Positions 25,173-36,047 of a stretch of 64,000 nucleotides of DNA are shown here, in pieces. Made by a program: the position numbers and the translations under genes. The notes below the pieces were generated by a model. It did no database searches. It had not been told where the DNA came from and worked only from the letters and a program-made list of their open reading frames with translations. Every line of letters begins with the position of its first letter. Position 1 is the stretch's first letter. The stretch is from CBINFS01 sp966250015 (GTDB lineage Bacteria > Bacteroidota > Rhodothermia > Rhodothermales > DASSAV01): NCBI GenBank assembly GCA_966250015.1, contig CBINFS010000001.1, positions 1-64,000 of the forward strand, given 5' to 3'.

Positions 25173-25721
25173 GGCTTTCTCGGGCGTTCGTGAACGAGAG
25201 ATTATACCTTGCTTTTCGGGTACGTGCAAGTTGGGTGTGTCGGCGCGAACGTCGGGACGATAATTTGATACGCGAAAAAGTCACGTCATTTGCCTCGGCG
25301 GCGCGGTGAGGGGAGCATTCATACAGAAATGCATACGAATTCAGGGAGAATTAAGGCGATTTTCATTCATGCAGTCTCACCGACCTGCCTCATTCGTTGC
25401 TCCGGAGAAGGCTGATGAAACGGTCCATATTGGCACGCGAAGACGCGAAGAGGAAGGAGGGGTGTTTCCTTTAATTCGATGCCGATTGCCCTGATTCCGC
25501 GAGACACCCCCAAAGCCCCCTCGAGGGGGCTGTCGATTTCTGCCATTCTCGAACCTATCGCCAATGCCTACGAGTATATTATTGATCCAACCGTAGGAAC
25601 AGTCTAACCATCCCCTTGAGGGGATCATAGGGGTGTAACAAAGGACTGGCACAGTCTTTCTCCGGACCCAGATACCTTCATCGCGTGAGACGTTACTTCT
25701 TGAAAGACTGCTTTATCCGAC
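25173..25721. other. Intergenic region with repeat copy B
   Basis: 549 bp with no gene seen. The second half is taken up by the structured repeat (25433-25650). The first half (25173-25430) holds the promoter side of the VOC gene, but no clear boxes were found. Confidence 0.6.
25433..25650 (+). repeat. Structured interspersed repeat, copy B
   Basis: 218 bp, same orientation and same order of parts as copy A: head GCACGCGAAGACGCGAAGAG, TTCGATGCCGATTGCCCT, left outer arm ACACCCC (25504-25510), hairpin 1 AGCCCCCTCGAGGGGGCT (25514-25531), spacer, hairpin 2 ATCCCCTTGAGGGGAT (25610-25625), right outer arm GGGGTGT (25630-25636), tail AAGGACTGGC. Hairpin 2 differs from copy A by paired changes at its base (G-C to A-T), a compensatory change that supports a folded structure. 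The spacers differ strongly. Confidence 0.85.
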
Positions 25722-27749
<2,028 letters not shown>

Positions 27750-27889
27750 GAGTTGTAGTCGAATCGAACGCGGCACCTGCACAACCGGTAACCGGTCGGG
27801 TCTCACTCATGACGAGCGCTCAGGTTTCAGAATCAATCGTTTAAAGGGCGTGGATTTTCCGGCGCATTGAGGGCTCGCGGCGCCCGGAC

Positions 27890-29281
27890 TCAATACGCAT
27901 TTTCACTGATCAACCCCTTCCAGATGGTCAGCCACATGATCTTGAAGTCGAGGCGGAGCGACCAGTTCTGGATGTAGTAGAGGTCGTATTCGATGCGTTT
28001 TTCGATTGACGTGTCGCCGCGCCAGCCGTTGACCTGCGCCCAGCCGGTGATGCCGGCCTTGGCTTTGTGGCGCAGCATGTACCGCGGAATGTGCTTCCGG
28101 AAGTCTTCGATGAAGACGGGCCGCTCGGGGCGCGGCCCGACGACCGACATGTCACCCTTCAGCACGTTGATGAACTGGGGAAGCTCGTCGAGCGAGGTTC
28201 TGCGCAGGATCCGGCCGACCGGTGTGGCGCGATTCTCGCCGGGCTTAGCCCACACGGGGCCCGTCTCGGCTTCGACACCGACCGGCATCGAGCGGAATTT
28301 GAGCATGTAGAAGCGATGGCCGTTGAGGCTCATTCGCTCCTGCCTGTAAAACACCGGCCCGGGGGAGGAGAGCTTGACGCTGATGGCGATGAGCAGGAAA
28401 AGCGGTGAAAGGACGACCAGCACGACCAGCGAGAACACGACGTCCACTGCCCGCTTGATGAACCGGCGGATTTCGAGCGGGGCTTCGTCGATCAGGTGAA
28501 TGACCGGCAGGCCGTCGATGTCGGTGACCCGGCTGTTGATGATGTCGAACTGGAAGAGGTCGGGTACGAGGAATACGTGGGCGGAATACACGGAAAGCTC
28601 GTTCACCAGCTTTTCGGTATGCGCCACGGCAGAGAGCGGAAGGGCAATGTATACGTAATCGATTGGTTTACCGGTCTGCTCAAACCGGTCCATGACGGCG
28701 CTGACCTCGTCTGACTTCCCGAGCACGTCCGGCAGGTGCGTCTTGTAGTCGTCGAGGAAGCCGACTACCTCGAGGCCCATCCACGGGTACTGTTTGAAGG
28801 CGCGCTCGAGCCGTCGGCCTGCTTTTCCTGCCCCCACGATCAGCACCCGTCTCAGGTTTTTACCGCTCAGGCGCGCCCTGCGTGCAATGGTGTACAGCAC
28901 GAGGCGCAGCAGGATCATCAGCGTCGGCGTCAGCACACCAAACAGAATCATGTGCAGACGGGAAAAGTACAGCGTGCGGTAAAACGACAGCGAGGCGGCT
29001 ACGACGAGCAGGCCGAGGCCCACCGATTTCGCCACGCTAAAGACCAGCAGTGGGAGCCGTTGCGCACGGTCGGCGGCGTACAGGCCTGACGACCAGAACA
29101 CAATGGACGAGACGAGCAGCACCCACGGGAGAAATTGAAGATAACGTAGCAACGAGTGCCACTCGGGCGGTGTCAGAAGCTCGAAGCGGATATAGTACGC
29201 CAGGATCCAACCGGCCGCGACGAGTACAAAATCTGCGACAAATAACAATCGCTGGTATAAGCGACTTTGCTCCTGCAACAT
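27890..29281 (-). CDS. wcaJ: Undecaprenyl-phosphate sugar-1-phosphate transferase (WcaJ/EpsL type)
   Basis: Starts a repeat unit of a surface polysaccharide by moving a sugar-1-phosphate (usually glucose or galactose) from the UDP-sugar to undecaprenyl phosphate. 463 residues: about four N-terminal membrane helices (10-125), a Rossmann-like segment (RRVLIVGAGKAGRRLERAF, about 143-161), one further membrane segment (about 270-300) and the bacterial sugar-transferase domain (KRAVDVVFS, PGPVFYRQERMSLNG, MLKFRSMPV). The end, WKGLISENAY, is typical of the family. The sugar is not predictable. The asparagine-synthase-like gene is divergent on its left flank. Confidence 0.92.
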   Translation of the reverse strand: MLQEQSRLYQRLLFVADFVLVAAGWILAYYIRFELLTPPEWHSLLRYLQFLPWVLLVSSIVFWSSGLYAADRAQRLPLLVFSVAKSVGLGLLVVAASLSFYRTLYFSRLHMILFGVLTPTLMILLRLVLYTIARRARLSGKNLRRVLIVGAGKAGRRLERAFKQYPWMGLEVVGFLDDYKTHLPDVLGKSDEVSAVMDRFEQTGKPIDYVYIALPLSAVAHTEKLVNELSVYSAHVFLVPDLFQFDIINSRVTDIDGLPVIHLIDEAPLEIRRFIKRAVDVVFSLVVLVVLSPLFLLIAISVKLSSPGPVFYRQERMSLNGHRFYMLKFRSMPVGVEAETGPVWAKPGENRATPVGRILRRTSLDELPQFINVLKGDMSVVGPRPERPVFIEDFRKHIPRYMLRHKAKAGITGWAQVNGWRGDTSIEKRIEYDLYYIQNWSLRLDFKIMWLTIWKGLISENAY

Positions 29282-29537
29282 GATACGCTAAAGCGATAGG
29301 TCAACTGAATTTACCGATGCCGTAGCCTTATTTCATGCGTATCTGAATGTGATTGCGGAATGCAGGGAGAGGGACGCCGTGCTGCATCCCACAGGAATCC
29401 GGTGTGCTTCCACCGGACGGATTGTCGTACGAAAAATGGCGAAAACCGATTCGAATACGCACATAAGATATTAATATGTTCGTGAATCTGCCCGTCTTTT
29501 TTCTACTTTCATTCTTTTCTCTTTCCTATGGTTATTT
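29282..29537. other. Divergent region between wcaJ and the asparagine-synthase-like gene
   Basis: 256 bp. A strong hairpin (ATCCGGTG / CACCGGA, with a six-base loop) lies around 29396-29425. Near 29468-29485 the sequence is AT-rich (AGATATTAATATGTTCGTG), where promoter elements for the rightward gene may lie. No gene is seen. Confidence 0.5.
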
Positions 29538-31265
29538 ATGAGCTGGATTTTCGCAACCGTCGGCGGGTCGGATGAGCCAGAAGATGCAGCCCGACTGGAT
29601 CGGATGCTGCCGGCTGCGTCTCTGCGGATACAGCGGCCGGGCCTGTTCGTAGCGGCAGCCGGTCCGCCCCTGACGTGCAGGTGGGGAGGAGAGGAATCTG
29701 CCGATTCGGGAGCAGGATGGGTGGTCGTCGGTATGGGCCTGGAGTGGCGAGAAGGCCGCACAGTGGTGCTCTCCGATGCCGATTGGCGGGGGATCCTTTC
29801 ACGAAGCGGGGCAGAAGGAATTAATGTAGGAGGGCATTTTGCCGTCGTACGCTGGGGTCCCGGTAAGCTCGAGTGCGCGACCGACCCGCTGGGTCTGCGA
29901 TCTCTCTACGTAGCGAGGCGAGGGGGTATGACGGCCGTCTCGACGCGCCTCGACTGGCTTGCCCGGTGGAGCGGCCTGCACGAGGTCGACGTGGCTCACT
30001 TCGGTTCGCACTGGCTGACCTTCAACCAGATCGGCTACAGGAGCCTCGTAAAGGGAATCGAACGGTTGGGGCCGGGCTCAAAGGCCGTTTGCACGCCGGA
30101 CAATCTTGAGATAAGGAGCACGCCGTGGTCTCCGGAGGGAATCGAAAAACCGGCGGGTTCATTTCAGGATACGCTCAGTGGCTTCCTCGAGCCCCGGGAC
30201 GTCGACAGACCGCTTTCTCTCGGCCTCTCGGGGGGAATGGATTCACGTTTGCTGCTCGCCCTGCTGACCCGCGGATCGAGGCCGTTTTTCGCACACGTTT
30301 TTGGCGACACTGCCGATCCTGACGTCCGGATCTCCCTCGACATTGCCCGGGGGCTCGGACTCTCGCACCGGCACATTCGGCAGTCCCTTCCGTCGAAGGA
30401 CGAATTGCCGGGGCTTCTACGAGAATATGCCGGTCAGGTCTGCGCCACCGTTCCTGCCTCCACCATCCTGCGGGCAATGGGCTTCCAAGAGCTGAATAAT
30501 GAAGGAAAGCTGGTGGTCGACGGCGGCTTCGGTGAGATTGGCCGCCGGCAGTACTACAATCGCCTCCTTCGTCGAGGAGCCGGGGTGATACGGGATAAAG
30601 ACGTGAGCCGGTTATACGACTTTCTGAGCGTGAATCGGGGGAGTTTCTTTTCCGAAGAGGTGGAGCGGCTGATGCGGCAGGGGGTCGACGAGGACCTGGC
30701 CGGCTTGTTCGAGTCGATGCCGGATGCCGGCGATCTGCCTGCAGGCGACTGGGCTGACCTTATGGCCGTCCGGCACCGCCTGCCCAACTTTTTTGGATAC
30801 GAGCAGGCGCGCCTGGACGGTATCGTGCCGAACTACATGCCATTTGCCCAGCCGTCGTTCTTGCGTCAGGTCTTCAACACCCCGTTGCGGCAACGGGTAA
30901 ACGGGAGGCTTTTCCGGCAAATCATCCGACAAACCGCCCCGCACCTGCGAAGCTACCCACTGGTCAAAGGGGGTACGACGTATCCATTCGGGCTCGGCGC
31001 TGTGTCTTCGAAACTCTGGACCCAGGCTAAAGGCGCACTCAGGGGCAGGTTCGCCGATCCAATTCCCGTGACGTTTTTCTTTCTGGTGGCCGGGTACCTG
31101 CGTGACCTGATCCGCGACCGCGATACCACCTCTTGCGGCCTCTACGACATAAAAAGACTCACAGCAGCAGTCGACGCGTTCTACAGGGGCGACATGTCAC
31201 AGATGGCGCCGCTCGACTGGTGGCTGTCCTTTGAGGTCTGGCGTCGCTCGTTACGAGACGACTGA
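29538..31265 (+). CDS. Asparagine-synthase-like protein with degenerate glutaminase domain
   Basis: 575 residues. Residues about 60-170 resemble the N-terminal nucleophile (class II glutaminase) domain (GGHFAVVRWGP, TDPLGLRSLYVAR), but the protein begins MSWIFATVGG and has no Cys at position 2, so glutamine hydrolysis is not expected. Residues about 215-460 form the AsnB ATP-pyrophosphatase domain with PP-loop SLGLSGGMDSR (near 230) and VVDGGFGE. Such proteins occur in polysaccharide and secondary-metabolite loci. Next to a WcaJ-type gene, amidation of a surface glycan is a reasonable guess. The last 15 bp overlap the convergent sugar kinase gene. Confidence 0.8.
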   Translation: MSWIFATVGGSDEPEDAARLDRMLPAASLRIQRPGLFVAAAGPPLTCRWGGEESADSGAGWVVVGMGLEWREGRTVVLSDADWRGILSRSGAEGINVGGHFAVVRWGPGKLECATDPLGLRSLYVARRGGMTAVSTRLDWLARWSGLHEVDVAHFGSHWLTFNQIGYRSLVKGIERLGPGSKAVCTPDNLEIRSTPWSPEGIEKPAGSFQDTLSGFLEPRDVDRPLSLGLSGGMDSRLLLALLTRGSRPFFAHVFGDTADPDVRISLDIARGLGLSHRHIRQSLPSKDELPGLLREYAGQVCATVPASTILRAMGFQELNNEGKLVVDGGFGEIGRRQYYNRLLRRGAGVIRDKDVSRLYDFLSVNRGSFFSEEVERLMRQGVDEDLAGLFESMPDAGDLPAGDWADLMAVRHRLPNFFGYEQARLDGIVPNYMPFAQPSFLRQVFNTPLRQRVNGRLFRQIIRQTAPHLRSYPLVKGGTTYPFGLGAVSSKLWTQAKGALRGRFADPIPVTFFFLVAGYLRDLIRDRDTTSCGLYDIKRLTAAVDAFYRGDMSQMAPLDWWLSFEVWRRSLRDD

Positions 31266-32162
31266 TCCTTTTTCCAGTGCGGTCTCGGCCAGGGCGAGCG
31301 CCCCGAGTACGCCTGACCGGTTTCCAAGTCCCGGCGGTACGATGTACTTGTCGATCTCATTCTCGATCTCGGGCGCCCTTATGTAGCCGTTGAGTGCGGT
31401 CTGCACCTTTTTGCGGATCAGGGGAAAGAGCTGTAGCTGCTGCATGACGCCACCGCCGAGGACGATACGCTGCGGAGAGAGCACCATGATGAAGTTGGCG
31501 AGGGCAACGCCCAGGTAGTGCGCTTCGAGTTCCCAGGCAGGGTGATCGGGGGGCAGATCGGCGGCATTTTTTCCCCATCGGCGTGCGATGGACGGCCCTG
31601 AGGTCATCCCTTCGAGGCACGCACCGTGGTAAGGGCACACGCCCTCGAACTCGTCTCCTTCAGCCCGTGGGATCAAGACGTGGCCCATTTCGGGATGCAC
31701 CAGTCCGGCCGGGAGCCGACCCCGGACGAGGCCTCCCCCACCGATCCCGGTGCCAACGGTCAGGTAAATGAACGTGTCGAGCCCCTGCGCGGCCCCCCAC
31801 CTGTACTCGCCCAGCGCGGCGGCATTGACGTCGGTGTTGAATGCCACCGGTACGCCCACTTCCCGGCTGATAACGCGAGCGAAATCCGTATTTGCCCATC
31901 CCGGCTTCGGCGTACTCGTGATGAACCCCCACGTTTCCGAATCAGGATTGAGGTCGACCGGCCCGAACGATCCGATGCCGATGGCCTGAAGCCCGGTCTC
32001 GCCTCCCTGTTGCCGGAAAAAATCAATCGCCCTTTGTAGTGTCTCGTCCGGCGACGTCGTTGGGAATCGAACTTCAGCGCGTACGTCGTCGGGTCCTGTG
32101 CCGATCGCGCAGACGAATTTGGTGCCGCCGGCTTCAATCCCGCCAAACAGGGGTTTATCCAT
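31251..32162 (-). CDS. ROK-family sugar kinase (fructokinase-like)
   Basis: ATP-dependent kinase for fructose or another hexose. 303 residues, beginning with GGIEAGGTKFVCAIG (phosphate-binding loop). The ROK signature lies around DTFIYLTVGTGIGGGG (about 128-143), and the zinc site around HPEMGHVLIPR...CPYHGACLEGMTSGPSI (about 156-192) matches the ROK fructokinase subgroup (Mak/ScrK-like) better than glucokinase. No PTS or fructose operon lies nearby. Confidence 0.88.
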   Translation of the reverse strand: MDKPLFGGIEAGGTKFVCAIGTGPDDVRAEVRFPTTSPDETLQRAIDFFRQQGGETGLQAIGIGSFGPVDLNPDSETWGFITSTPKPGWANTDFARVISREVGVPVAFNTDVNAAALGEYRWGAAQGLDTFIYLTVGTGIGGGGLVRGRLPAGLVHPEMGHVLIPRAEGDEFEGVCPYHGACLEGMTSGPSIARRWGKNAADLPPDHPAWELEAHYLGVALANFIMVLSPQRIVLGGGVMQQLQLFPLIRKKVQTALNGYIRAPEIENEIDKYIVPPGLGNRSGVLGALALAETALEKGSVVS

Positions 32163-32279
32163 TTTTTTGATGAGGTGACTTCAGCAGAGTGATGTGGATG
32201 CTCGTGCTTAAGATCAAGGCGCAGGGGCACAGAGTCAAGATGGACGGGGAGAGCAGTGACGTGGCATCCCGGAAAGGGG

Positions 32280-33410
32280 TCAGTACCAGTATTTCACTGC
32301 CGTCTCCATCAACCGAATGCTTACGTGGCGGTTTTGCATCGCGATTGACTCGCTGTGAGGGACACGAAATGGCAGGGGCGGATCGTGAAGGGTTGGCGTC
32401 AGGATCGTATTCAGGCGGGCTTCCCACTCCTTTAGCCATTCGGAGGGTATCTCGTCCGGGAGGGGAACGCCTGCTAGCGTCAGATAAAGGATCATCCAGA
32501 CCCGTACGGTTGCGTCCAGGTCGTAGCCGCCGGCGAGGGTGAAGAGCGCGCGCCCTTTGGCATACTGGCGGGCAAGCTCGACCAGGCGCTTGAACAGTGT
32601 CTCGTACGCACGGGTCGTCAGGAGGAGGTCGGCGAGGGGGTCCTTGAAATGTGCATCGGCGCCGCAGGGCACGACCAGTACGTCGGGCTGGAACCAGGAG
32701 AGAGCGTGAGGCACAACCCGCTCGAACACTTCGAGATAGCTCGCGTCCGACGTCTCGGGTTCCAGCGGTACGTTCAGCTTGAATCCCTTGCCGCCCCCTT
32801 CTCCCAGCTCGTGTACGCCGCCGGTGCCGGGGAAGAGGTACTGGCCGGATTCGTGGAGGCTGATCGTCAGAACTTTGGGATCGTCATAGTGAAGCCACTG
32901 AACCCCGTCGCCGTGATGTACGTCGATGTCCACGTAGGCCACGCGAAAGCCTCTGGAGGTGAGCCGGCGGATGGCGATCGAAAGGTCGTTGTACACACAG
33001 AAGCCCGACGCGAGCTCGCGCTGGGCGTGGTGAAGTCCACCGCCTAACTGAAGGACCACGCTGGCCTCTCCAGCAAGGATCATCTCGGCTGCCCGTAGCG
33101 TGCCCCCGACGAGGTAGCGGGTAGCCAGGTCCATTCCGTTAAAAACAGGGACGTCAACCGTACCGAGCCCATACTGACCGGCCTTGGGCAATGGGTTACC
33201 GGTCGAAGCGGCTTCCACCTGGGCAACGTAGGCTTCGCTGTGGGCCGTCAGAACGTCGTCTCGGCTGGCCGGATCAGCCTGGATGGCATCCGGCTTATAT
33301 CCAAGCGCTTCCAGGAGAGACAGGAAGGCCTGCTGGCGTACCGGGCTGAATGGATGTTGCGGGCCGAAATGGTAAAGCTGGTACTCCGGCCGATAAATCA
33401 ATTGGACCAT
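32280..33410 (-). CDS. acuC: Histone-deacetylase-family protein, AcuC-like
   Basis: Zinc-dependent lysine deacetylase; in Bacillus AcuC removes acetyl groups from acetyl-CoA synthetase. 376 residues from the ATG at 33410 (GTG at 33428 is an alternative). The fold motifs are present: GLHHA (active-site His pair), VYNDLSIA, AYVDIDVHHGDGVQW with the zinc-binding Asp/His, and the second zinc Asp in VPCGADAHFKDPL. Length matches AcuC. The gene overlaps the end of the acuB-like gene by 13 bp, so the two are co-translated. No acuA acetyltransferase or acs gene is seen in the window. Confidence 0.9.
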   Translation of the reverse strand: MVQLIYRPEYQLYHFGPQHPFSPVRQQAFLSLLEALGYKPDAIQADPASRDDVLTAHSEAYVAQVEAASTGNPLPKAGQYGLGTVDVPVFNGMDLATRYLVGGTLRAAEMILAGEASVVLQLGGGLHHAQRELASGFCVYNDLSIAIRRLTSRGFRVAYVDIDVHHGDGVQWLHYDDPKVLTISLHESGQYLFPGTGGVHELGEGGGKGFKLNVPLEPETSDASYLEVFERVVPHALSWFQPDVLVVPCGADAHFKDPLADLLLTTRAYETLFKRLVELARQYAKGRALFTLAGGYDLDATVRVWMILYLTLAGVPLPDEIPSEWLKEWEARLNTILTPTLHDPPLPFRVPHSESIAMQNRHVSIRLMETAVKYWY

Positions 33411-34027
33411 GCTTTCCTTGGCGGCCACTCGACATCGAATCCTTCCGTACGGAGCGAGTCTGCCAGCGTACGCGTGTTCAGGGTATTGACGCGGAGGATC
33501 ACCTTGGTCGTGTCTTCGCGGTCGTGGTAGCTGAGGATGGAATAAATCGAGACGCCCTGTCGATCGATCAGGGAGGTCAGCCGCGTCAGCTCTCCCGAGT
33601 CATTACTCAGCCGGACCGCGAGCCTTCCCGTAGGCCGGGTAAGTCCTGTCAGGCGGACGATCGCGTCGAGCAAATCGGGGCCGGTTACGATCCCGACGAG
33701 CTCGTCTCCTTCCATGACGGGAAGGCAGCCTATCTTTCTGGAGAGCATGATCCTTGCGGCTTCCTCCACCGGGTCGAGGGGCGCCGCCGTGATCGGGTCC
33801 CGCGTCATGATCTGTTCGACGAACGCGTCGGCAGGGAATGGAGAAGGGTGGAGGGCGCTCGTGGCGAGGCGAAGGTCCCGGTCGGTTACGATTCCAGCAA
33901 GCTTTCCGCCGGAAAGAACCGGCAAATGGCGAATGCCGTGGCGGTGCATCGCGGCGTAGGCCGAGCTCAGACTCGTCTGTGCGTCGACCGAAATTACCGG
34001 GCTATGCATTATTTCACGAACCAGCAT
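33398..34027 (-). CDS. acuB: CBS-pair plus ACT-like protein, AcuB type
   Basis: 209 residues: two CBS domains (about 5-60, VREIMHSPVISVDAQTSL, and about 70-125, IMTRDPITAAPLD) followed by an ACT-like region (about 135-200, RLAVRLSNDSGELTRLTSLI). This is the AcuB layout. CBS domains usually bind adenosine nucleotides, so AcuB probably senses energy state and acts on the deacetylase AcuC encoded immediately downstream. It is first in this two-gene unit. Confidence 0.9.
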   Translation of the reverse strand: MLVREIMHSPVISVDAQTSLSSAYAAMHRHGIRHLPVLSGGKLAGIVTDRDLRLATSALHPSPFPADAFVEQIMTRDPITAAPLDPVEEAARIMLSRKIGCLPVMEGDELVGIVTGPDLLDAIVRLTGLTRPTGRLAVRLSNDSGELTRLTSLIDRQGVSIYSILSYHDREDTTKVILRVNTLNTRTLADSLRTEGFDVEWPPRKAWSN

Positions 34028-34224
34028 GATGTACCCGTCCTGTTATGTATCTAAAATATGTGACGGATAAGGCACGGATGTAGCATGATCGTAGAATCGA
34101 TCGAGAACCGGGTGTTTGACGATCCGTTGGGTAGGAGGGTTAAGGCGGGGCATACACATTTGGAACAGGCGTCGTACATTATGGCCCGCTCCACACCAGG
34201 TTGAGCAATCGATTTTGGAATATC

Positions 34225-34803
34225 ATGCTTCCTCATAATAATAACAGGAAAAAGCGGCTTCACAAAACGCCGATCCGGTTGAGAGAGCGTAATCGCAGGT
34301 TGAGGGCACGGCTCGGTGAGTACCGTAAGGTAACCTTTGCCTCGGTGGGCCTGGCGATTGCCTTGCTGATCCTGTTTGGTTGGGCGGTTTTCTTCGGCCA
34401 GGAACGCGATCCCGTGTTGCTCGGGCAAGGACAGGCAGGCATCGTGGCGACGGATTCCATCCGCATTGCCGATTCATTGGAAGCCGATGCCGGGGTTGAT
34501 ACGGGTGAGCCGCTGGGTGCCGGGAGGGCGAGCTACTACGGTGAGGAGCTCGCCGGACAGCCTACGGCAAGTGGCGAGCAGTTTGACCCGGGCGCCCTGA
34601 CCGCCGCCCACCGCACGCTGCCGTTCGGATCGCTGGTACGTGTGACGAACGTGAGAAACGGGCGTTCGGTCATCGTGCGGGTCAACGACCGGGGTCCCTT
34701 CAGCGGCGAACGGGTGATCGACCTCTCACACGCCGCAGCGAAAAACCTGGGCATGGTCGGAGCGGGTACGGCGGTCGTCCGCCTGGAGCTTCTGGGAAGC
34801 TGA
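34225..34803 (+). CDS. rlpA: RlpA-like (DPBB) protein with N-terminal anchor
   Basis: 192 residues from the ATG at 34225 (a TTG at 34201 is in frame). A basic N-terminus is followed by one membrane segment (about 40-60, VGLAIALLILFGWAVFF). The C-terminal double-psi beta-barrel (about 108-190) has GRASYYGEELAGQPTASGE, TAAHRTLPFGSLVRV, VRVNDRGPF and VIDLSHAAAKNLGM, the hallmarks of RlpA. RlpA proteins bind or cleave peptidoglycan at the septum. There is no SPOR domain and no lipobox, so it is anchored by the helix. A strong terminator follows. Confidence 0.9.
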   Translation: MLPHNNNRKKRLHKTPIRLRERNRRLRARLGEYRKVTFASVGLAIALLILFGWAVFFGQERDPVLLGQGQAGIVATDSIRIADSLEADAGVDTGEPLGAGRASYYGEELAGQPTASGEQFDPGALTAAHRTLPFGSLVRVTNVRNGRSVIVRVNDRGPFSGERVIDLSHAAAKNLGMVGAGTAVVRLELLGS

Positions 34804-34831
34804 AATCGCAGGGAATACGATAAACGAAAAT

Positions 34832-34875
34832 GGCGCTCCGGCAGGGCGAAAGCTGCGGAGCGCCTTTCTTTTTTC
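34832..34875. terminator. Strong terminator after rlpA, probably bidirectional
   Basis: Stem GGCGCTCCG (34832-34840) / CGGAGCGCC (34856-34864) with a 15-base loop, then TTTCTTTTTTC on the plus strand. On the minus strand the same stem is followed by ATTTTCGTTT, so it can also end the small membrane-protein gene at 34893-35084. Confidence 0.9.
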
Positions 34876-34892
34876 AAGTCGAAAAAGGGAGG

Positions 34893-35084
34893 TTAATATC
34901 GTCTTCTGTTCTTGAGCAGGCCGACGAAGCGAAGGACAATGGCGATGAGCAGCAGGATGAGGAGGATCTTCAGTGCAAGCTGGATCAAAATGGCGCCGAA
35001 TTTGAGAATTACTCCCAGTAGTGAAACCGCCACCAGGAGCACGATGGCAATTACAATCCAGCGAAGAACCTGTTCTATGTTCAT
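34893..35084 (-). CDS. Small two-helix membrane protein
   Basis: 63 residues, almost entirely hydrophobic: two membrane segments (about 8-28 and 32-55) with a basic C-terminus (LLKNRRRY). Small proteins of this kind are common; no family function is recognised. It stands alone between two non-coding gaps and shares a terminator with rlpA. Confidence 0.7.
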   Translation of the reverse strand: MNIEQVLRWIVIAIVLLVAVSLLGVILKFGAILIQLALKILLILLLIAIVLRFVGLLKNRRRY

Positions 35085-35286
35085 GCTTTCCTACTCCCCC
35101 TGTTGAAAATGCTTAATAATCAAACGAACGCACTTCCTGTTTCCAAGGATTGGGAAGCCGGCCATCCCCGGTATTCGAATGAGCCCGCCAAAAGTTACAC
35201 CGGGCTTTGAAAAATATCTGGACAAACAGAAAAAAGTCAACGAGCCGTTTTAAACATCGAAAAGCCGGCCGGTTCTCTGGATCGTC

Positions 35287-36021
35287 TCAATAGATGACTT
35301 TTTCGAGAACGAGTCCCGACGCGGGGGCTGCCGGTCCGGCACGGCGGCGATCCTTGGCGCCAAGGATCGTTGCGATGTCCGTGGGTGCGCGCCTTCCCTG
35401 GCCGATCTGAATGAGCGTGCCGACGATGGACCGGACCATACCGTGCAGGAATCGATCGGCTGCGATTTCGAAATACCAGTCTCCAGGCCTTGCTTCAGGG
35501 ATCCACCGGGCTTTTTGCACGCAGCAGACCCGGTTGATGGTTTCCGATTGGGTTCGGCAGAAAGAGTCGAAATCGTGGACACCCACGAGATCCTGAGCCG
35601 CAGCGTTCATGAGGTCGAAGTCGGGCGCGGGGCGGAGCAGACGGCGGATATTCCGGTCGAGCGCTCTTTCTACGGTGGCGACGTAGTAGTGGTATACCCG
35701 TTCTTTTGCGTCGTACCGAGCGTGGAACCCGCTCGGGGCTTCTTCGACACTGAGAATGGCAATGGTGGGTGGGAGCAATCCGTTGAGCGAGCGGCAGAGC
35801 CGATACGTGTCGATGGGGAAGTCGAGCTCGAAGTGGGCGACCTGGCCGCGTGCGTGCACGCCGGCGTCCGTTCGTCCGGAACCTACCACATTCGGGCGCG
35901 TGCGCAGTACCACTTCAAGCGCCGTTTCGATCGATTCCTGGATGGTCGGTTTGCCGGGCTGGATTTGCCAGCCACAAAAATCGGTGCCGTCGTATTCGAT
36001 CAGGATTCGGTAGGTCGGCAT
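35287..36021 (-). CDS. truA: tRNA pseudouridine(38-40) synthase TruA
   Basis: Isomerises uridines 38-40 in the anticodon stem-loop. 244 residues with N-terminal RILIEYDGTDFCGWQIQP and the catalytic aspartate in GSGRTDAGVHARGQVAHF (near 52). Further conserved blocks are FHARYDAKERVYHY and the C-terminal HGMVRSIVGTLIQIGQGR. Normal length. It is divergent from aroK, whose start lies 26 bp away, so the two promoters overlap. Confidence 0.96.
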   Translation of the reverse strand: MPTYRILIEYDGTDFCGWQIQPGKPTIQESIETALEVVLRTRPNVVGSGRTDAGVHARGQVAHFELDFPIDTYRLCRSLNGLLPPTIAILSVEEAPSGFHARYDAKERVYHYYVATVERALDRNIRRLLRPAPDFDLMNAAAQDLVGVHDFDSFCRTQSETINRVCCVQKARWIPEARPGDWYFEIAADRFLHGMVRSIVGTLIQIGQGRRAPTDIATILGAKDRRRAGPAAPASGLVLEKVIY

Positions 36022-36047
36022 TTATCGAGCATCAATTAGCGAGGACT

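Noticed and set aside
22467..25721. Composite transposon formed by the two direct repeats
   Set aside because: No transposase, no terminal inverted repeats at the outer ends and no target duplication were seen; the repeats look like independent interspersed elements.
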